Shown here: positions 1-7,900 of the stretch, piece after piece
How the letters are laid out: each line of letters opens with the position of its first letter
How positions within the stretch are numbered: the stretch's first letter is position 1
Source of the DNA: Chloroflexota bacterium
GTDB taxonomy: Bacteria; Chloroflexota; Dehalococcoidia; Lucifugimonadales; UBA3495
Length of the DNA stretch: 12,025 nt
Assembly (NCBI GenBank): GCA_022562335.1
Contig: JADFPM010000055.1
Span: 1 to 12,025, forward strand
Direction: 5' to 3'
The notes under the pieces: generated by a model
The model's database searches: none
What the model was told of the DNA's origin: nothing
The model's input: the letters and a program-made list of their open reading frames with translations, nothing else
Position numbers and translations under genes: made by a program

Positions 1-22
1 GATGACGGTGGGGAGGGAAGTG

Positions 23-1219
23 GTGCCTTGGAATAATACGAGTCGTGAAGTGGAACAGATCAGGTTCATACAAAGGTGGGAGAGAGGGGGAGAAACCTTC
101 TTGGAAACCTGCCGGGTCTTTGGCATCAGCCCAAAGACCGGTTATAAACGAGTCAAGCGTTTCCAGGCCTGGGGTTGGGATGGTCTGGGAGACATTAGCC
201 GGGCGCCTCACCGGCGTCCCAACCAGACAGGGCAGGCTGTGGTGGAGCGCCTGATCATGGCTCGGTGTGAGCACCCGACTTGGGGTCCCAAGAAGCTGGT
301 AGCCTGGCTCCGTGACCGGGAGCCGTGTCCTTCCATGGAAGGATGGCCAGCCCCCAGCACCGTTGGAGAAGTGCTGGACCGGGCAGGGCTGGTGCGCCGG
401 CGCAAGCGCCGCCGCCGGACAGCGCCCTGGAGCCAACCCTTTGTCCAAGCGGAGCAGCCCAACGACCTGTGGTGCATCGACTTCAAGGGTTGGTTTCGCA
501 CCGGCAAAGGGGACCGCGTGAACCCACTCACGGTGGAGGACGCCTCCTCCCGGTATCTTCTGGTGTGCTACGGACTGCGCCAGCCCCGAGGCTCGCAAGT
601 GCGCCCGGTTTTGGAGCGGGCCTTCAGGGAGTACGGTCTCCCGCAGGCCATCCGCTCTGACAACGGTCCGCCCTTTGCCAGCGTGGGCCTGGGTGGACTG
701 TCGTCCCTGGCGGTGTGGTGGATCAAGCTGGGGATCTTGCCAGAGCGCATCCAGCCGGGACATCCGGAGCAGAACGGGAGGCTGGAGCGGATGCATCGGA
801 CTCTGAAGGCGGAGACCGCCAACCCGCCCCAATCCACCTGGCAGAGGCAACAGCGCGCTTTCCAGACCTTTCGCATCAGCTACAACGAAGAGCGGCCCCA
901 CGAAGCGCTGGGTCAGCAACCGCCAGCTCGGCAGTATCAACCGTCGGCGCGTCAATATCCCAGTCGGGTGGACTCTCCAGAGTACGAGTCCGGGATGACG
1001 GTGCGGCGGGTCCGGACCAATGGGGAGATCAAGTGGAATGGAGGGAGGGTCTATCTCAGCGAAGCCCTGTGCGGGGAGCCTGTGGGACTGATGCCCCAGG
1101 ATGGCCGCTACTGGACGGTCCACTTCGGACCGCTCCAGATCGGGCTCCTGGACAGCTATGCTAACCATACCTTGCATACTCCTACTTTGGTGTTACCTAT
1201 GTCCCCGGTCTATTTGTAA
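23..1219 (+). CDS. IS481-family DDE transposase
   Basis: This enzyme cuts and joins the ends of its own insertion sequence. I chose the GTG at 23 because the protein then starts V-P-W-N, as relatives start M-P-W, and because GGGGAGGG (10-17) lies just upstream; an ATG at 2 would add 7 residues. From the GTG, an N-terminal helix-turn-helix (about residues 5-60, containing GISPKTGYKR) is followed by an Arg-rich stretch and an RNase H-fold integrase core. The catalytic triad is D153 (LWCIDFKGW), D213 (RSDNGPPF) and E255 (QNGRLERMH). The C-terminal region has the typical YNEERPHEALG. The gene appears intact. The last residues and the TAA stop are encoded inside the doubled terminal motif of the element, so gene end and transposase-binding site overlap. 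Family assignment is from recognised motifs, not a search. Confidence 0.9.
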   Translation: MPWNNTSREVEQIRFIQRWERGGETFLETCRVFGISPKTGYKRVKRFQAWGWDGLGDISRAPHRRPNQTGQAVVERLIMARCEHPTWGPKKLVAWLRDREPCPSMEGWPAPSTVGEVLDRAGLVRRRKRRRRTAPWSQPFVQAEQPNDLWCIDFKGWFRTGKGDRVNPLTVEDASSRYLLVCYGLRQPRGSQVRPVLERAFREYGLPQAIRSDNGPPFASVGLGGLSSLAVWWIKLGILPERIQPGHPEQNGRLERMHRTLKAETANPPQSTWQRQQRAFQTFRISYNEERPHEALGQQPPARQYQPSARQYPSRVDSPEYESGMTVRRVRTNGEIKWNGGRVYLSEALCGEPVGLMPQDGRYWTVHFGPLQIGLLDSYANHTLHTPTLVLPMSPVYL

Positions 1220-1234
1220 CCTATGTGCCCGGTT
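1191..1234 (+). repeat. Doubled motif at IS right end
   Basis: Two copies of TGTWACCTATGTSCCCGGTY stand in direct orientation at 1191-1210 and 1215-1234, 24 bp apart and differing at 3 of 20 positions. The transposase TAA stop (1217-1219) is inside the second copy. Position and sequence suggest paired transposase-binding sites at the right terminus. This role is inferred. Confidence 0.6.
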
Positions 1235-1245
1235 GCACATAAGTC

Positions 1246-1269
1246 CCTTCCCCCGCGAGGGGGGGAAGG
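1246..1269. repeat. GC-rich hairpin, REP-like intergenic element
   Basis: Nine perfect base pairs, CCTTCCCCC at 1246-1254 against GGGGGAAGG at 1261-1269, close a 6-nt loop. The flank continues GTTAGGATGGGG, a form I associate with dispersed intergenic repeats in bacterial genomes. It lies 27 bp after the transposase stop and could also stop transcription leaving the IS, but no T-run follows, so a classical intrinsic terminator is not supported. Confidence 0.5.
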
Positions 1270-1348
1270 TTAGGATGGGGGGATTTAACACCCTGCTCCG
1301 GCAACCAATATCAAGATAAAGCAAACACCGGTATCCCGCATCCAAAAA

Positions 1349-1397
1349 GCTGACCGCTGACCGCTAATAGCTAATGCCTGACCGCTAAGTGTTGATG
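1349..1397. repeat. Heptanucleotide tandem repeat (7 units)
   Basis: Seven consecutive 7-bp units start at 1349, 1356, 1363, 1370, 1377, 1384 and 1391. They fit a loose GCTRAYN consensus. The first two are identical (GCTGACC); the later ones, such as GCTAATA, GCTAATG and GTTGATG, have drifted. The array ends 32 bp before the dnaE2 start codon. No function can be read from it; similar short arrays occur between genes in some genomes, and it may vary in copy number. Confidence 0.65.
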
Positions 1398-1429
1398 ACG
1401 TGTGGTGGATGAAATGATGTGCTTGGATC

Positions 1430-4400
1430 ATGAATATTTCCTACGCGGAACTACACTGCCACACCAACTACTCTTTCCACGAGGGGGCATCCTCGGTGGA
1501 AGAGCTTTTGGTGCGCTCCAAGGAACTGGGCCACCGGGCCCTGGCCATCACCGACCACGACAATCTATGCGGGGCGATGCACTTCGCCCAGGTAGCCAAC
1601 AGCGTTGATGTCCAGGCCATCACCGGCGCCGAGGTCACCCTCAAGGACGGCTCCCACCTGACCTTGCTGGCCGAAACCAGGCAGGGGTACAGCAACCTGT
1701 CGCGAATCATCTCCTATTCCTACATATCCGGTGAGCGCCGGGACCCGGGATTCGATCTTAAGCATATGCCCGAGTTGACCCAGGGCCTGATCCTGCTCAC
1801 CGGTTGCCGCCAGGGGCGGCTCTCCGGCCTTTTGGACCAGGGGCATCTAAATGAAACCCAAGACCAGCTCAGGCAATACCTGGACTGGTTCGGTACGGCC
1901 AACGTCTTTGTGGAACTGCAGCAGAACCTGGTCCAGGGAGACACCCGGCGCAACCGCCAACTGGTCCAACTGGCGGGTGAACTGGGTGTGGGCGTGGTGG
2001 CCACCAACAACGTCCATTATCACGTTCCCGAGCGCCACCGCCTTCAGGACGCCCTGGTGTCCATCAAGCACAACCTCAGTTTGGACGAGACCCACCAGCA
2101 CCGCCGCCCCAACGGCCAGTTCTACCTGAAATCTCCGGAAGAGATGGCCGCCTTGTTCCAGGACTGTCCCGAAGCCCTGGAAAACACCCTGCGGATAGCC
2201 GGCCGGTGCGCCTTCAACCTCACCAAGGACCTGGGATACCAGTTCCCCGACTATCCGGTGCCCCAGGGCTTTACGCCCGTGACCTACCTGGAGAGCCTGT
2301 GCCATCAGGCTGCCCAACGCCGTTACGGAAGCGTCACCGATAAGGTGAAGGCGCGGCTTGACGAGGAATTCCGGTTGATCGAGAAGCACAACCTGGCCGG
2401 GTTCCTGCTGATCTACTACGAGATAATCCAGATGGCCCGGCAGATCATGATCGAGTTGGGCCTGAGCGACGCCGAGATACCCCTGGAAGAGCGGCCGCCG
2501 GGCAGGGGCAGGGGGTCGTCGGTGTCCATGCTGGTGGGTTACCTCATCGGCTTGTCCCACATAGATCCCCTGGAGTTCAACCTGTCCCTGGACCGGTTTT
2601 TGTCCGACGAGATGGGGTCGGTGCCGGATATAGACCTGGACTTTCCCCGGAACATCCGGGAAGAGCTGATCAAAAGGGTGCACCAGAAGTGGGGCTGGGA
2701 CCACGCCGTCCTCACCGGGATGATCTCCACCTACAGGCTCAAAGGGGCCATCCGCGACCTGGGCAAGGCCCTGGGGCTGCCTGCCCAGGACGTGGACAAG
2801 CTGGCCAAGAGGGTGGATGGCAACCATGCCAATGCCCTGCGGCCGGAGATGCTGGGGCTTCCCGAGTTCCGCGACAAGGTCGACGCCCCCGTCTGGAGCC
2901 ACCTGATCGACCTGGCATTGCAACTGGACGGCTTTCCCAAGTACCTGGCCCAACACCCCGGCGGCATGATCATCAGTTCTTCCCCCCTTATCGACATGGT
3001 GCCGGTGCAGCCCAGCGCCATCGAAGACAGGTACATATGCCACTGGGACAAGGACAGCATCGACCTGGCCGGGTTCGTCAAGATCGACTTCCTGGCCCTG
3101 GGCGCCCTGTCGCAAATGCAGGACGCGCTCTTGTTAATAGAAGAGCGCACCGGCCACTACATCGACCTGAGCCGCATCGACTTTGACGACCAGGCGGTGT
3201 ACGAGATGATGCACCGGGCCGACACCATCGGGATATTCCAGGTGGAGTCGGCGGCCCAGATGCAGACCGTCCCCCGCATCAAACCCCGCAACCTCACCGA
3301 CATGGCCTACGAGGTGGGCGCGGTGCGGCCGGGGGTGGGGGTCAACGACGGCGTCAGCCAGTTCATAAAGCGCCGCTCCCAGGGCACCCCCTGGGACTAC
3401 GACCATCCCCTGGAACGGCGGGCCCTGGAGCGCACTTTGGGGATCATCCTGTTTCAAGACCAGGTGAACCACGTGGCCATGGACGTGGCCGGTTTCAGCG
3501 CCATGGAGGCTGACCAGATGCGCCGGACTTTCACCCGCCGCAACAATCAGGCGCTGATCGGCTTCTACCGTGAAAAGTTCCTGCGGGGGGCCTGGGAAAA
3601 GGGGGTTTCCCAGAAGGCCGCCGAAAGGATATTCAAGAAGTTCAACGGCCACTACATGTTTCCCGAATCCCATGCCTTTGCCTTCGGCGCCACCGCCTAC
3701 CACATGGCCTGGCTCAAGTATTACTACCCCCTGGAATTTTTCGTCGCCATCTTCAACCAGCAGCCCATGGGCTTCTACAACCGGGAAACCCTGAAGGAGG
3801 ACGCCAAACGCCACGGCATCGCCGTGCTGAACCCGGACATCAACGACAGCATTGAGAAGTGCACCATCAAAGACGAGTCCCTGCTGCTGGGGTTCTTCCA
3901 GGTGCGGGGCGTGGGAGAAGCGGCAGCGGCGGCAATCGTACGGGCCCGGGACCAGGGCAAGGAAAAGTCTGGACCATTCACCAGTTTGGCCGATGCCATG
4001 GAGCGCACCGGACTGCAACGTGAGGCCATCGAGAATCTGGTGAACGCCGGCGCCTTTGATTCTTTAACGGCGGACCGGCGGGCGGCCCTTTGGGAGGTGG
4101 GACTGCGCTACCGTCCCGGAGGCTACCAACAGGCGTTGCCCCTGCCCGTGGAGCAGGATATGCCCGGATTGCCCCCGCAGAGCCAATGGGAGGTCATGGC
4201 CGGCGAGTACCGCACCATGGGTGTTTATCCCAAGGGGCATTTGATGGCCATGTTAAGGGAATACCTGCCCAGCCGGGTTTCCAGCAGCCAGGACATTTTG
4301 GACCTGCCCGACGGCACGGAGGTGACCGTGGCGGGTCTGGTGATCCGGCGGCAGCGCCCCCTGGCCAAGGCCGTGTTTCTCACGTTGGAGGACGAGTTCG

Positions 4401-4582
4401 GCCACACTCCCCTGGTGGTGTGGCCCCAAACCTATGAGAAGTACCGCTTGGTGCTTAGGGAGCCGGTGTTGGTGGTGCGTGGCGAGGTTTCCCGCCGGGA
4501 TGGCACCATGAACGTGCTGGTCAAGCACGTGGAGAGCGCAAACAGCCCGAAATACCTGCCCAAATCCAAAAACTGGGGGTAG
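1430..4582 (+). CDS. dnaE2: Error-prone DNA polymerase III alpha subunit, DnaE2/ImuC type
   Basis: A C-family DNA polymerase of 1050 residues, the usual DnaE2 length, expected to act in translesion synthesis and damage-induced mutagenesis. In order it has a PHP domain (about 1-210), a polymerase core, a helix-hairpin-helix segment (about 820-880) and an OB fold (about 955-1035). The catalytic aspartates are D400 and D402 in PDIDLDF and D553 in VKIDFL, nearly the same positions as D401, D403 and D555 of E. coli DnaE. The motif QQPMGFY (778 onward, before EDAKRHG) is characteristic of DnaE2 rather than DnaE1. The PHP domain keeps H9, H11, D42, H43, D44, E68, H76 and H196, but has E18 and N194 where metal-binding Asp is usual. 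The ATG at 1430 is the only ATG start, since an in-frame TGA lies at 1415-1417. No clear Shine-Dalgarno or LexA box is visible. No imuA or imuB lies nearby. Confidence 0.92.
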   Translation: MNISYAELHCHTNYSFHEGASSVEELLVRSKELGHRALAITDHDNLCGAMHFAQVANSVDVQAITGAEVTLKDGSHLTLLAETRQGYSNLSRIISYSYISGERRDPGFDLKHMPELTQGLILLTGCRQGRLSGLLDQGHLNETQDQLRQYLDWFGTANVFVELQQNLVQGDTRRNRQLVQLAGELGVGVVATNNVHYHVPERHRLQDALVSIKHNLSLDETHQHRRPNGQFYLKSPEEMAALFQDCPEALENTLRIAGRCAFNLTKDLGYQFPDYPVPQGFTPVTYLESLCHQAAQRRYGSVTDKVKARLDEEFRLIEKHNLAGFLLIYYEIIQMARQIMIELGLSDAEIPLEERPPGRGRGSSVSMLVGYLIGLSHIDPLEFNLSLDRFLSDEMGSVPDIDLDFPRNIREELIKRVHQKWGWDHAVLTGMISTYRLKGAIRDLGKALGLPAQDVDKLAKRVDGNHANALRPEMLGLPEFRDKVDAPVWSHLIDLALQLDGFPKYLAQHPGGMIISSSPLIDMVPVQPSAIEDRYICHWDKDSIDLAGFVKIDFLALGALSQMQDALLLIEERTGHYIDLSRIDFDDQAVYEMMHRADTIGIFQVESAAQMQTVPRIKPRNLTDMAYEVGAVRPGVGVNDGVSQFIKRRSQGTPWDYDHPLERRALERTLGIILFQDQVNHVAMDVAGFSAMEADQMRRTFTRRNNQALIGFYREKFLRGAWEKGVSQKAAERIFKKFNGHYMFPESHAFAFGATAYHMAWLKYYYPLEFFVAIFNQQPMGFYNRETLKEDAKRHGIAVLNPDINDSIEKCTIKDESLLLGFFQVRGVGEAAAAAIVRARDQGKEKSGPFTSLADAMERTGLQREAIENLVNAGAFDSLTADRRAALWEVGLRYRPGGYQQALPLPVEQDMPGLPPQSQWEVMAGEYRTMGVYPKGHLMAMLREYLPSRVSSSQDILDLPDGTEVTVAGLVIRRQRPLAKAVFLTLEDEFGHTPLVVWPQTYEKYRLVLREPVLVVRGEVSRRDGTMNVLVKHVESANSPKYLPKSKNWG

Positions 4583-4863
4583 TGGAAAGCTCCTTTCGAA
4601 AGCACCAATACAAGCTCAAATATAGGAAAAGACAGACTCCCTTGCACCTCGGTGGGGATTCGCCTCGTACCCGCCATTGTAGGCCGACTATATATCAGGT
4701 CGTTCTGAGCCCAACCCTATAACAGGGCGTGCCTTAAGGACAGGCCCTCCAAACAGGCCAAACGGCGCAAAACCCCAGGCACTTTGGCCCTATGTACCGC
4801 CATGGCCGAATCGCACAATAAGAAAAGGGCCAGAAGGCCTCATTCGGCAGTGCCGGAGGCGCT
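4583..4863. other. Spacer without recognisable gene
   Basis: The 281 bp between dnaE2 and the small membrane protein gene hold no tRNA, no convincing ORF and no clear promoter. The 8-bp palindrome CCTTAAGG (4732-4739) sits between AGGGC and GCCCT, giving only a weak hairpin. At the right end GGAGG (4855-4859) serves as ribosome binding site for the next gene, 4 bases before its ATG. Confidence 0.6.
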
Positions 4864-5397
4864 ATGAGAGCTAGGATGGTGATATCTTCCGGATGGATCT
4901 ATCTGGCGTTGGCCGCCGCCGCCTTGCCCGTAGCGCTGATCGTCATGTACCTGGCCGCCGGCAATCCATCGGTCGCCGGGGAACTGGCCATCCTACTGGC
5001 CATATTCGCTGCGGTGATGGGCCTGGGCGTGTACACAGCGATAACCGCAAAGGCGGTGGTTCACACGGCCCTAGCGGCAGAAACCGGGCACGCTGTAGCG
5101 GGCATGGAGTGGATCGACGAAGTGCCCCTTGCGCCTCTGGCGCCGGTCTCCATCAAGGTGTTGAAGGTCACCGGCGCTTGCGCCCTCGGATTCATGCCCG
5201 GCAATAGGTGGGTGATCGACGCCAACGGCCACCTGTCCCGGCCATTATGCGCCGCGGCGGTCAAAGCCTTTAGCTCGATAGGTAGCGGCCCTTGGGAAGA
5301 TGAACTGCCCCAGGAGGTCGCATGCCATTGTCCGTTGGCAGGCCGCGAAGTGGTCTTCGCCATCGACACGGAGGAGTTAGCGGAGACCACCGGGTAA
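4864..5397 (+). CDS. Two-helix membrane protein with TIGR04076-like domain
   Basis: A 177-residue protein of unknown function. Residues 11-32 and 39-62 are two hydrophobic segments rich in Ala and Leu, predicted to be membrane helices joined by a short turn; the remaining two thirds is soluble. Residues about 95-170 resemble the uncharacterised TIGR04076 family: K-V-x-x-V-x-G-x-C106, then G113-x-x-W116-V-I-D119, C129-A, P143-W-E145, C154 ahead of a proline, and V164-F165. Four cysteines (106, 129, 154, 156) could bind metal or be redox active, but this is inference. Fusion of this domain to two membrane helices is unusual as far as I know. The ATG at 4864 is supported by GGAGG 4 bases upstream; a second ATG at 4876 lies too far from it. 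The gene stands alone and converges on the minus-strand operon, separated by a strong stem-loop. Confidence 0.7.
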   Translation: MRARMVISSGWIYLALAAAALPVALIVMYLAAGNPSVAGELAILLAIFAAVMGLGVYTAITAKAVVHTALAAETGHAVAGMEWIDEVPLAPLAPVSIKVLKVTGACALGFMPGNRWVIDANGHLSRPLCAAAVKAFSSIGSGPWEDELPQEVACHCPLAGREVVFAIDTEELAETTG

Positions 5398-5477
5398 CCT
5401 TCTCCCAAACTGGCATTTTGATGAGCGGGTGGCCGAATAATCTCAAATTCTCGGGCGGGGTCCAGGCCGGGCATACC

Positions 5478-5514
5478 AAAGGGGTTGGGGGCGTTTGGTC
5501 ACCCCAACCCCTTT
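5478..5514. terminator. Stem-loop between convergent genes
   Basis: AAAGGGGTTGGGG (5478-5490) pairs perfectly over 13 bp with CCCCAACCCCTTT (5502-5514), leaving an 11-nt loop. It lies 80 bp after the plus-strand membrane protein gene and 29 bp after the minus-strand CoA-transferase stop, so it can end transcription from both sides. T-runs after the stem are short: TTT at the stem foot plus CGATTT on the plus strand, and the TTT of the stem on the minus strand. Confidence 0.8.
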
Positions 5515-5543
5515 CGATTTCGCTATGCGATGTGCGTCCTTTC

Positions 5544-7847
5544 CTAGCCTGCGGCCACCCCATCGATCCGCACGATGCCCCGTTGGACCAAATCTTCGAA
5601 CCGGTCTCCCAGGCCCACGCTCTCTAAGATCTCCAGGGCGTCTGATCCGGGTTTGGGCGCGGGCCGCCCGGGCTGCACCGGCGTCCGGGAGAGCCTGGGG
5701 GCCGGCCCGCAAGCGGTGACGAGGCCGATCTCCTGGTGCTCTCGCGTCATGCTGAGCCCCTGGTCTTTCACCCAGGGGATGGTCATCAATGAATGGGAAT
5801 TCATCACCACCTGATGGGCCCCGACTCCCGCGGCGGTCAGGCGGGCCACCCAAGTTTCCACGTCTTCGGCGAGGAACCGCTCTTCAAGACCGGGTTCTAG
5901 GCCGGCGCCCCGCTGGGCATCGATCCCAGACATGCCTGAAACCGCCGCCAGACGTTCCAGGTCCGATTCACCGGCGCCCAAAAAGACCCAGCCGTCCCTG
6001 GCTTGATAGGCCCGGTGCAACGGACCGCTGCCCAGGGCGTCCTGGCCTTTGGTCTCATCCCACTGTTTGCCTTCAAACTGTTGCATGTATGGCGATTGCA
6101 AGGTCATCGCCGTGTACGCCAGCGCGGCGTCGACGTACTGTCCCTCTCCGGTGCGCTGGCGGTGCAGCAAGGCCAGGGCCACCGCATACGCGCCCATGTA
6201 CCCGGTGCCATAGTCGTTTATCGGGTTGGGCTGGGTGGCGGGCTCTCCATCGCCGCCGAACCGCCGGTCCATGCCGGTGGCCGCTTGGGCGAACTGTTCG
6301 TGGCCCGGACGCCCCGCCCAGGGGCCCACGTGGCCGTAGGCATTGAGGGAGGCGTAAACGATATCCGGCCTTCGCTTCCGAACCTCATCGTAGCCCAGGC
6401 CCAGTTGTTCCATCTTGCCGGCCCGGTAGTTTTCCGACACCACGTCGGCGTCTTCCAACAGCTTCCAGAAGATGTCACGGCCCTCGTCCGATTTTAGATC
6501 AAGCAGGATGCTGCGCTTGCCCCGGTTGATCTCGTTGTGCCGGGCCACGGTGCTTCCCCGCGCCGGATTGTCGATCTTGATGACGTCGGCGCCGAACTCG
6601 GCCAGGGTGCGGCCCAAAGTCGGACCCGCCAAGATGATGCAAAGGTCCAACACCTTTATGCCGGCCAGGGCCGATCTGGCCAGGCCCGGATCGGCGGCGC
6701 CTTCAACGCCGGCGGTTGCGGCCCCATTGGACGTCCGGGATGAAAGCTCTCCCAGGATCTCCTCCCGGTGTTGGTCCAACGCCGGGGCCGGGCCGCGAAT
6801 GGCTCCGGGGGTGAGGGACATCCGGGCGGCGATGCCCGGCTGGAGCATCTTGCCGTAGGTGGGATCATCCACCTCTTCCACCATCTTGGATTCCCGGGCG
6901 TGGGGGTGTTCGAACCACTCCTGGCTGGTGCGGCAAATGGAACCCTCGCTGCCCGCCTCGGCGATCAGGTCCTCCCATTCCTGGGCGGTGCGGGTCAGGA
7001 ATAATTCTTTGGCCCTCTTTTGCACCTCCGACGCCAGGTTCTTGTCGTCCATCAACCGGTCCAGGTCGGTCAGGTTTTCCGCATCCCAGGATGTGATGCC
7101 GGCCGCTTCCACAAACTGCCTGAAATTCTGGTTGCCGGTGCCGCCAAACCGGACGTAGCGCCCGTCCTTGCACTGGAAATGTCCTCCCCAGATTCCCCGC
7201 AACGAGCGGTCCACGTAGTTGGGGTCGTGCACCGTCATGCCATGATGCCCCAAAGATGGGAACATGGCGTCGAACATTGGGACTTCTATGACCTGCCCGC
7301 AGCCGTCGCGCTGGCGCACGTTCAACGCCATGGCGATGCTGACCACCCCTTGAAATGCGCTGTAGGAAGATGCGATGGGCAGGGAGGTGTACACTGGCCG
7401 GTCGGTGGCCGAGCCGTCGTTGGTTCGCCGGTAGGTGGCCGAGGCCGCGCCGATCACACCCTCCCACGCCGGGACGCCGGCCCTGGGGTCGTTGGAGGCG
7501 AACCCCGGCAACGAGCAGTAGACCAGGCCTGGGTTTGATTGGGTCATGGCTTCAGGGCCCAGGCCCAAACGGCCCATCACGCCGGGCCGGAAATTCTCCA
7601 CCACCACGTCGGCGCTCTCGATAAGCTCCTTGGCGGTGGAAAGGCCGTCCTGCGCTTTCAGGTCTAGAACGATGCTGCGCTTGCCCCGGTTCCAGGTGGC
7701 GTTGGCCGGGGTCTGCCACCTTGGCCCGCCGGGAGGATCGACCTTGATGACGTCGGCGCCCTGGTCCGCCAGTAGCATGCCCGCCAAGGGACCGGCGATA
7801 TACTGGCCAAAGTCGATCACTTTGATACCGTCAAGGGCTCCCGGCAT
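5544..7847 (-). CDS. Fused tandem class III CoA-transferase (CaiB/BaiF family)
   Basis: This 767-residue protein contains two complete family III CoA-transferase units, each about the size of a normal single enzyme (about 400 residues). Such enzymes move CoA from one acyl-CoA to another carboxylic acid in the cytoplasm. Unit 1 (about 1-365) opens GIKVIDFGQYIAGPLAG; unit 2 (about 396-767) opens GIKVLDLCIILAGPTLG; a Ser/Ala/Gly-rich linker joins them. Both keep GADVIKxD, NRGKRSI and ADVVxEN. The catalytic Asp found in the PGYD-like motif of formyl-CoA transferase is Glu in both units: E129 (PAWEGVI) and E517 (RPGHEQFAQAATG). The ATG at 7847 is chosen because homology begins at once and AGGAAGG (7860-7854) is well spaced; a longer reading from 8006 would overlap the upstream gene. 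It is second in an operon 53 bp after the selenoprotein gene. Substrate is unknown; one unit may be structural. Confidence 0.88.
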   Translation of the reverse strand: MPGALDGIKVIDFGQYIAGPLAGMLLADQGADVIKVDPPGGPRWQTPANATWNRGKRSIVLDLKAQDGLSTAKELIESADVVVENFRPGVMGRLGLGPEAMTQSNPGLVYCSLPGFASNDPRAGVPAWEGVIGAASATYRRTNDGSATDRPVYTSLPIASSYSAFQGVVSIAMALNVRQRDGCGQVIEVPMFDAMFPSLGHHGMTVHDPNYVDRSLRGIWGGHFQCKDGRYVRFGGTGNQNFRQFVEAAGITSWDAENLTDLDRLMDDKNLASEVQKRAKELFLTRTAQEWEDLIAEAGSEGSICRTSQEWFEHPHARESKMVEEVDDPTYGKMLQPGIAARMSLTPGAIRGPAPALDQHREEILGELSSRTSNGAATAGVEGAADPGLARSALAGIKVLDLCIILAGPTLGRTLAEFGADVIKIDNPARGSTVARHNEINRGKRSILLDLKSDEGRDIFWKLLEDADVVSENYRAGKMEQLGLGYDEVRKRRPDIVYASLNAYGHVGPWAGRPGHEQFAQAATGMDRRFGGDGEPATQPNPINDYGTGYMGAYAVALALLHRQRTGEGQYVDAALAYTAMTLQSPYMQQFEGKQWDETKGQDALGSGPLHRAYQARDGWVFLGAGESDLERLAAVSGMSGIDAQRGAGLEPGLEERFLAEDVETWVARLTAAGVGAHQVVMNSHSLMTIPWVKDQGLSMTREHQEIGLVTACGPAPRLSRTPVQPGRPAPKPGSDALEILESVGLGDRFEDLVQRGIVRIDGVAAG

Positions 7848-7853
7848 ATTGGG

Positions 7854-7860
7854 CCTTCCT
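7854..7860 (-). promoter_or_regulatory. Ribosome binding site deciding the CoA-transferase start
   Basis: AGGAAGG on the minus strand, 6 bases before the ATG at 7847. The same AGGAAGG precedes the upstream selenoprotein gene. It argues for the 767-residue reading over a start at 8006. Confidence 0.75.
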
Positions 7861-7875
7861 ATTTGGGTGATTTTT

Positions 7876-7890
7876 GAGCGATTTTCGCTC
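7876..7890 (-). other. Small hairpin in the operon spacer
   Basis: A perfect 6-bp stem, GAGCGA against TCGCTC, with a 3-nt loop lies between the selenoprotein stop (7901) and the CoA-transferase start (7847). On the transcribed strand it is followed by A residues, not T, so it is not an intrinsic terminator. It could protect or divide the transcript; this is speculative. Confidence 0.4.
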
Positions 7891-7900
7891 CGGCCGAGGT

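Larger units (their letters stand above)
1..1239 (+). mobile_element. IS481-type insertion sequence, left end cut off by window
   Basis: The element is defined by a complete transposase gene and a terminal-looking right end. The right end contains a 20-bp motif twice in direct orientation, at 1191-1210 and 1215-1234, with 3 mismatches and a 24-bp period, and finishes in TTGCACA at 1233-1239. IS481 elements commonly begin TGT and end ACA, so 1239 is my best estimate of the right boundary. The matching left inverted repeat and any target duplication would lie before base 1 and cannot be seen, so the boundary is not proven. Confidence 0.65.

Noticed and set aside
1230..1429. LexA-type SOS box upstream of dnaE2
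   Set aside because: I looked for GAAC-N4-GTTC-like and CTG-N10-CAG-like sites and saw none that was convincing.
1847..3115. 422-residue minus-strand ORF opposite dnaE2
   Set aside because: It is antisense to conserved polymerase domains and has a low-complexity composition rich in Gly, His, Val and Gln typical of a shadow frame of GC-rich coding sequence.
3134..4018. 294-residue minus-strand ORF opposite dnaE2
   Set aside because: Antisense shadow of the polymerase core and helix-hairpin-helix region, with no recognisable motif.
4583..4863. tRNA or small RNA gene in the spacer after dnaE2
   Set aside because: No cloverleaf elements or T-loop consensus could be found, and the CCTTAAGG hairpin is too weak to support an RNA gene.
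7876..7890. Intrinsic terminator between the two operon genes
   Set aside because: The stem is only 6 bp and is followed by A rather than T on the transcribed strand, so termination is not supported.
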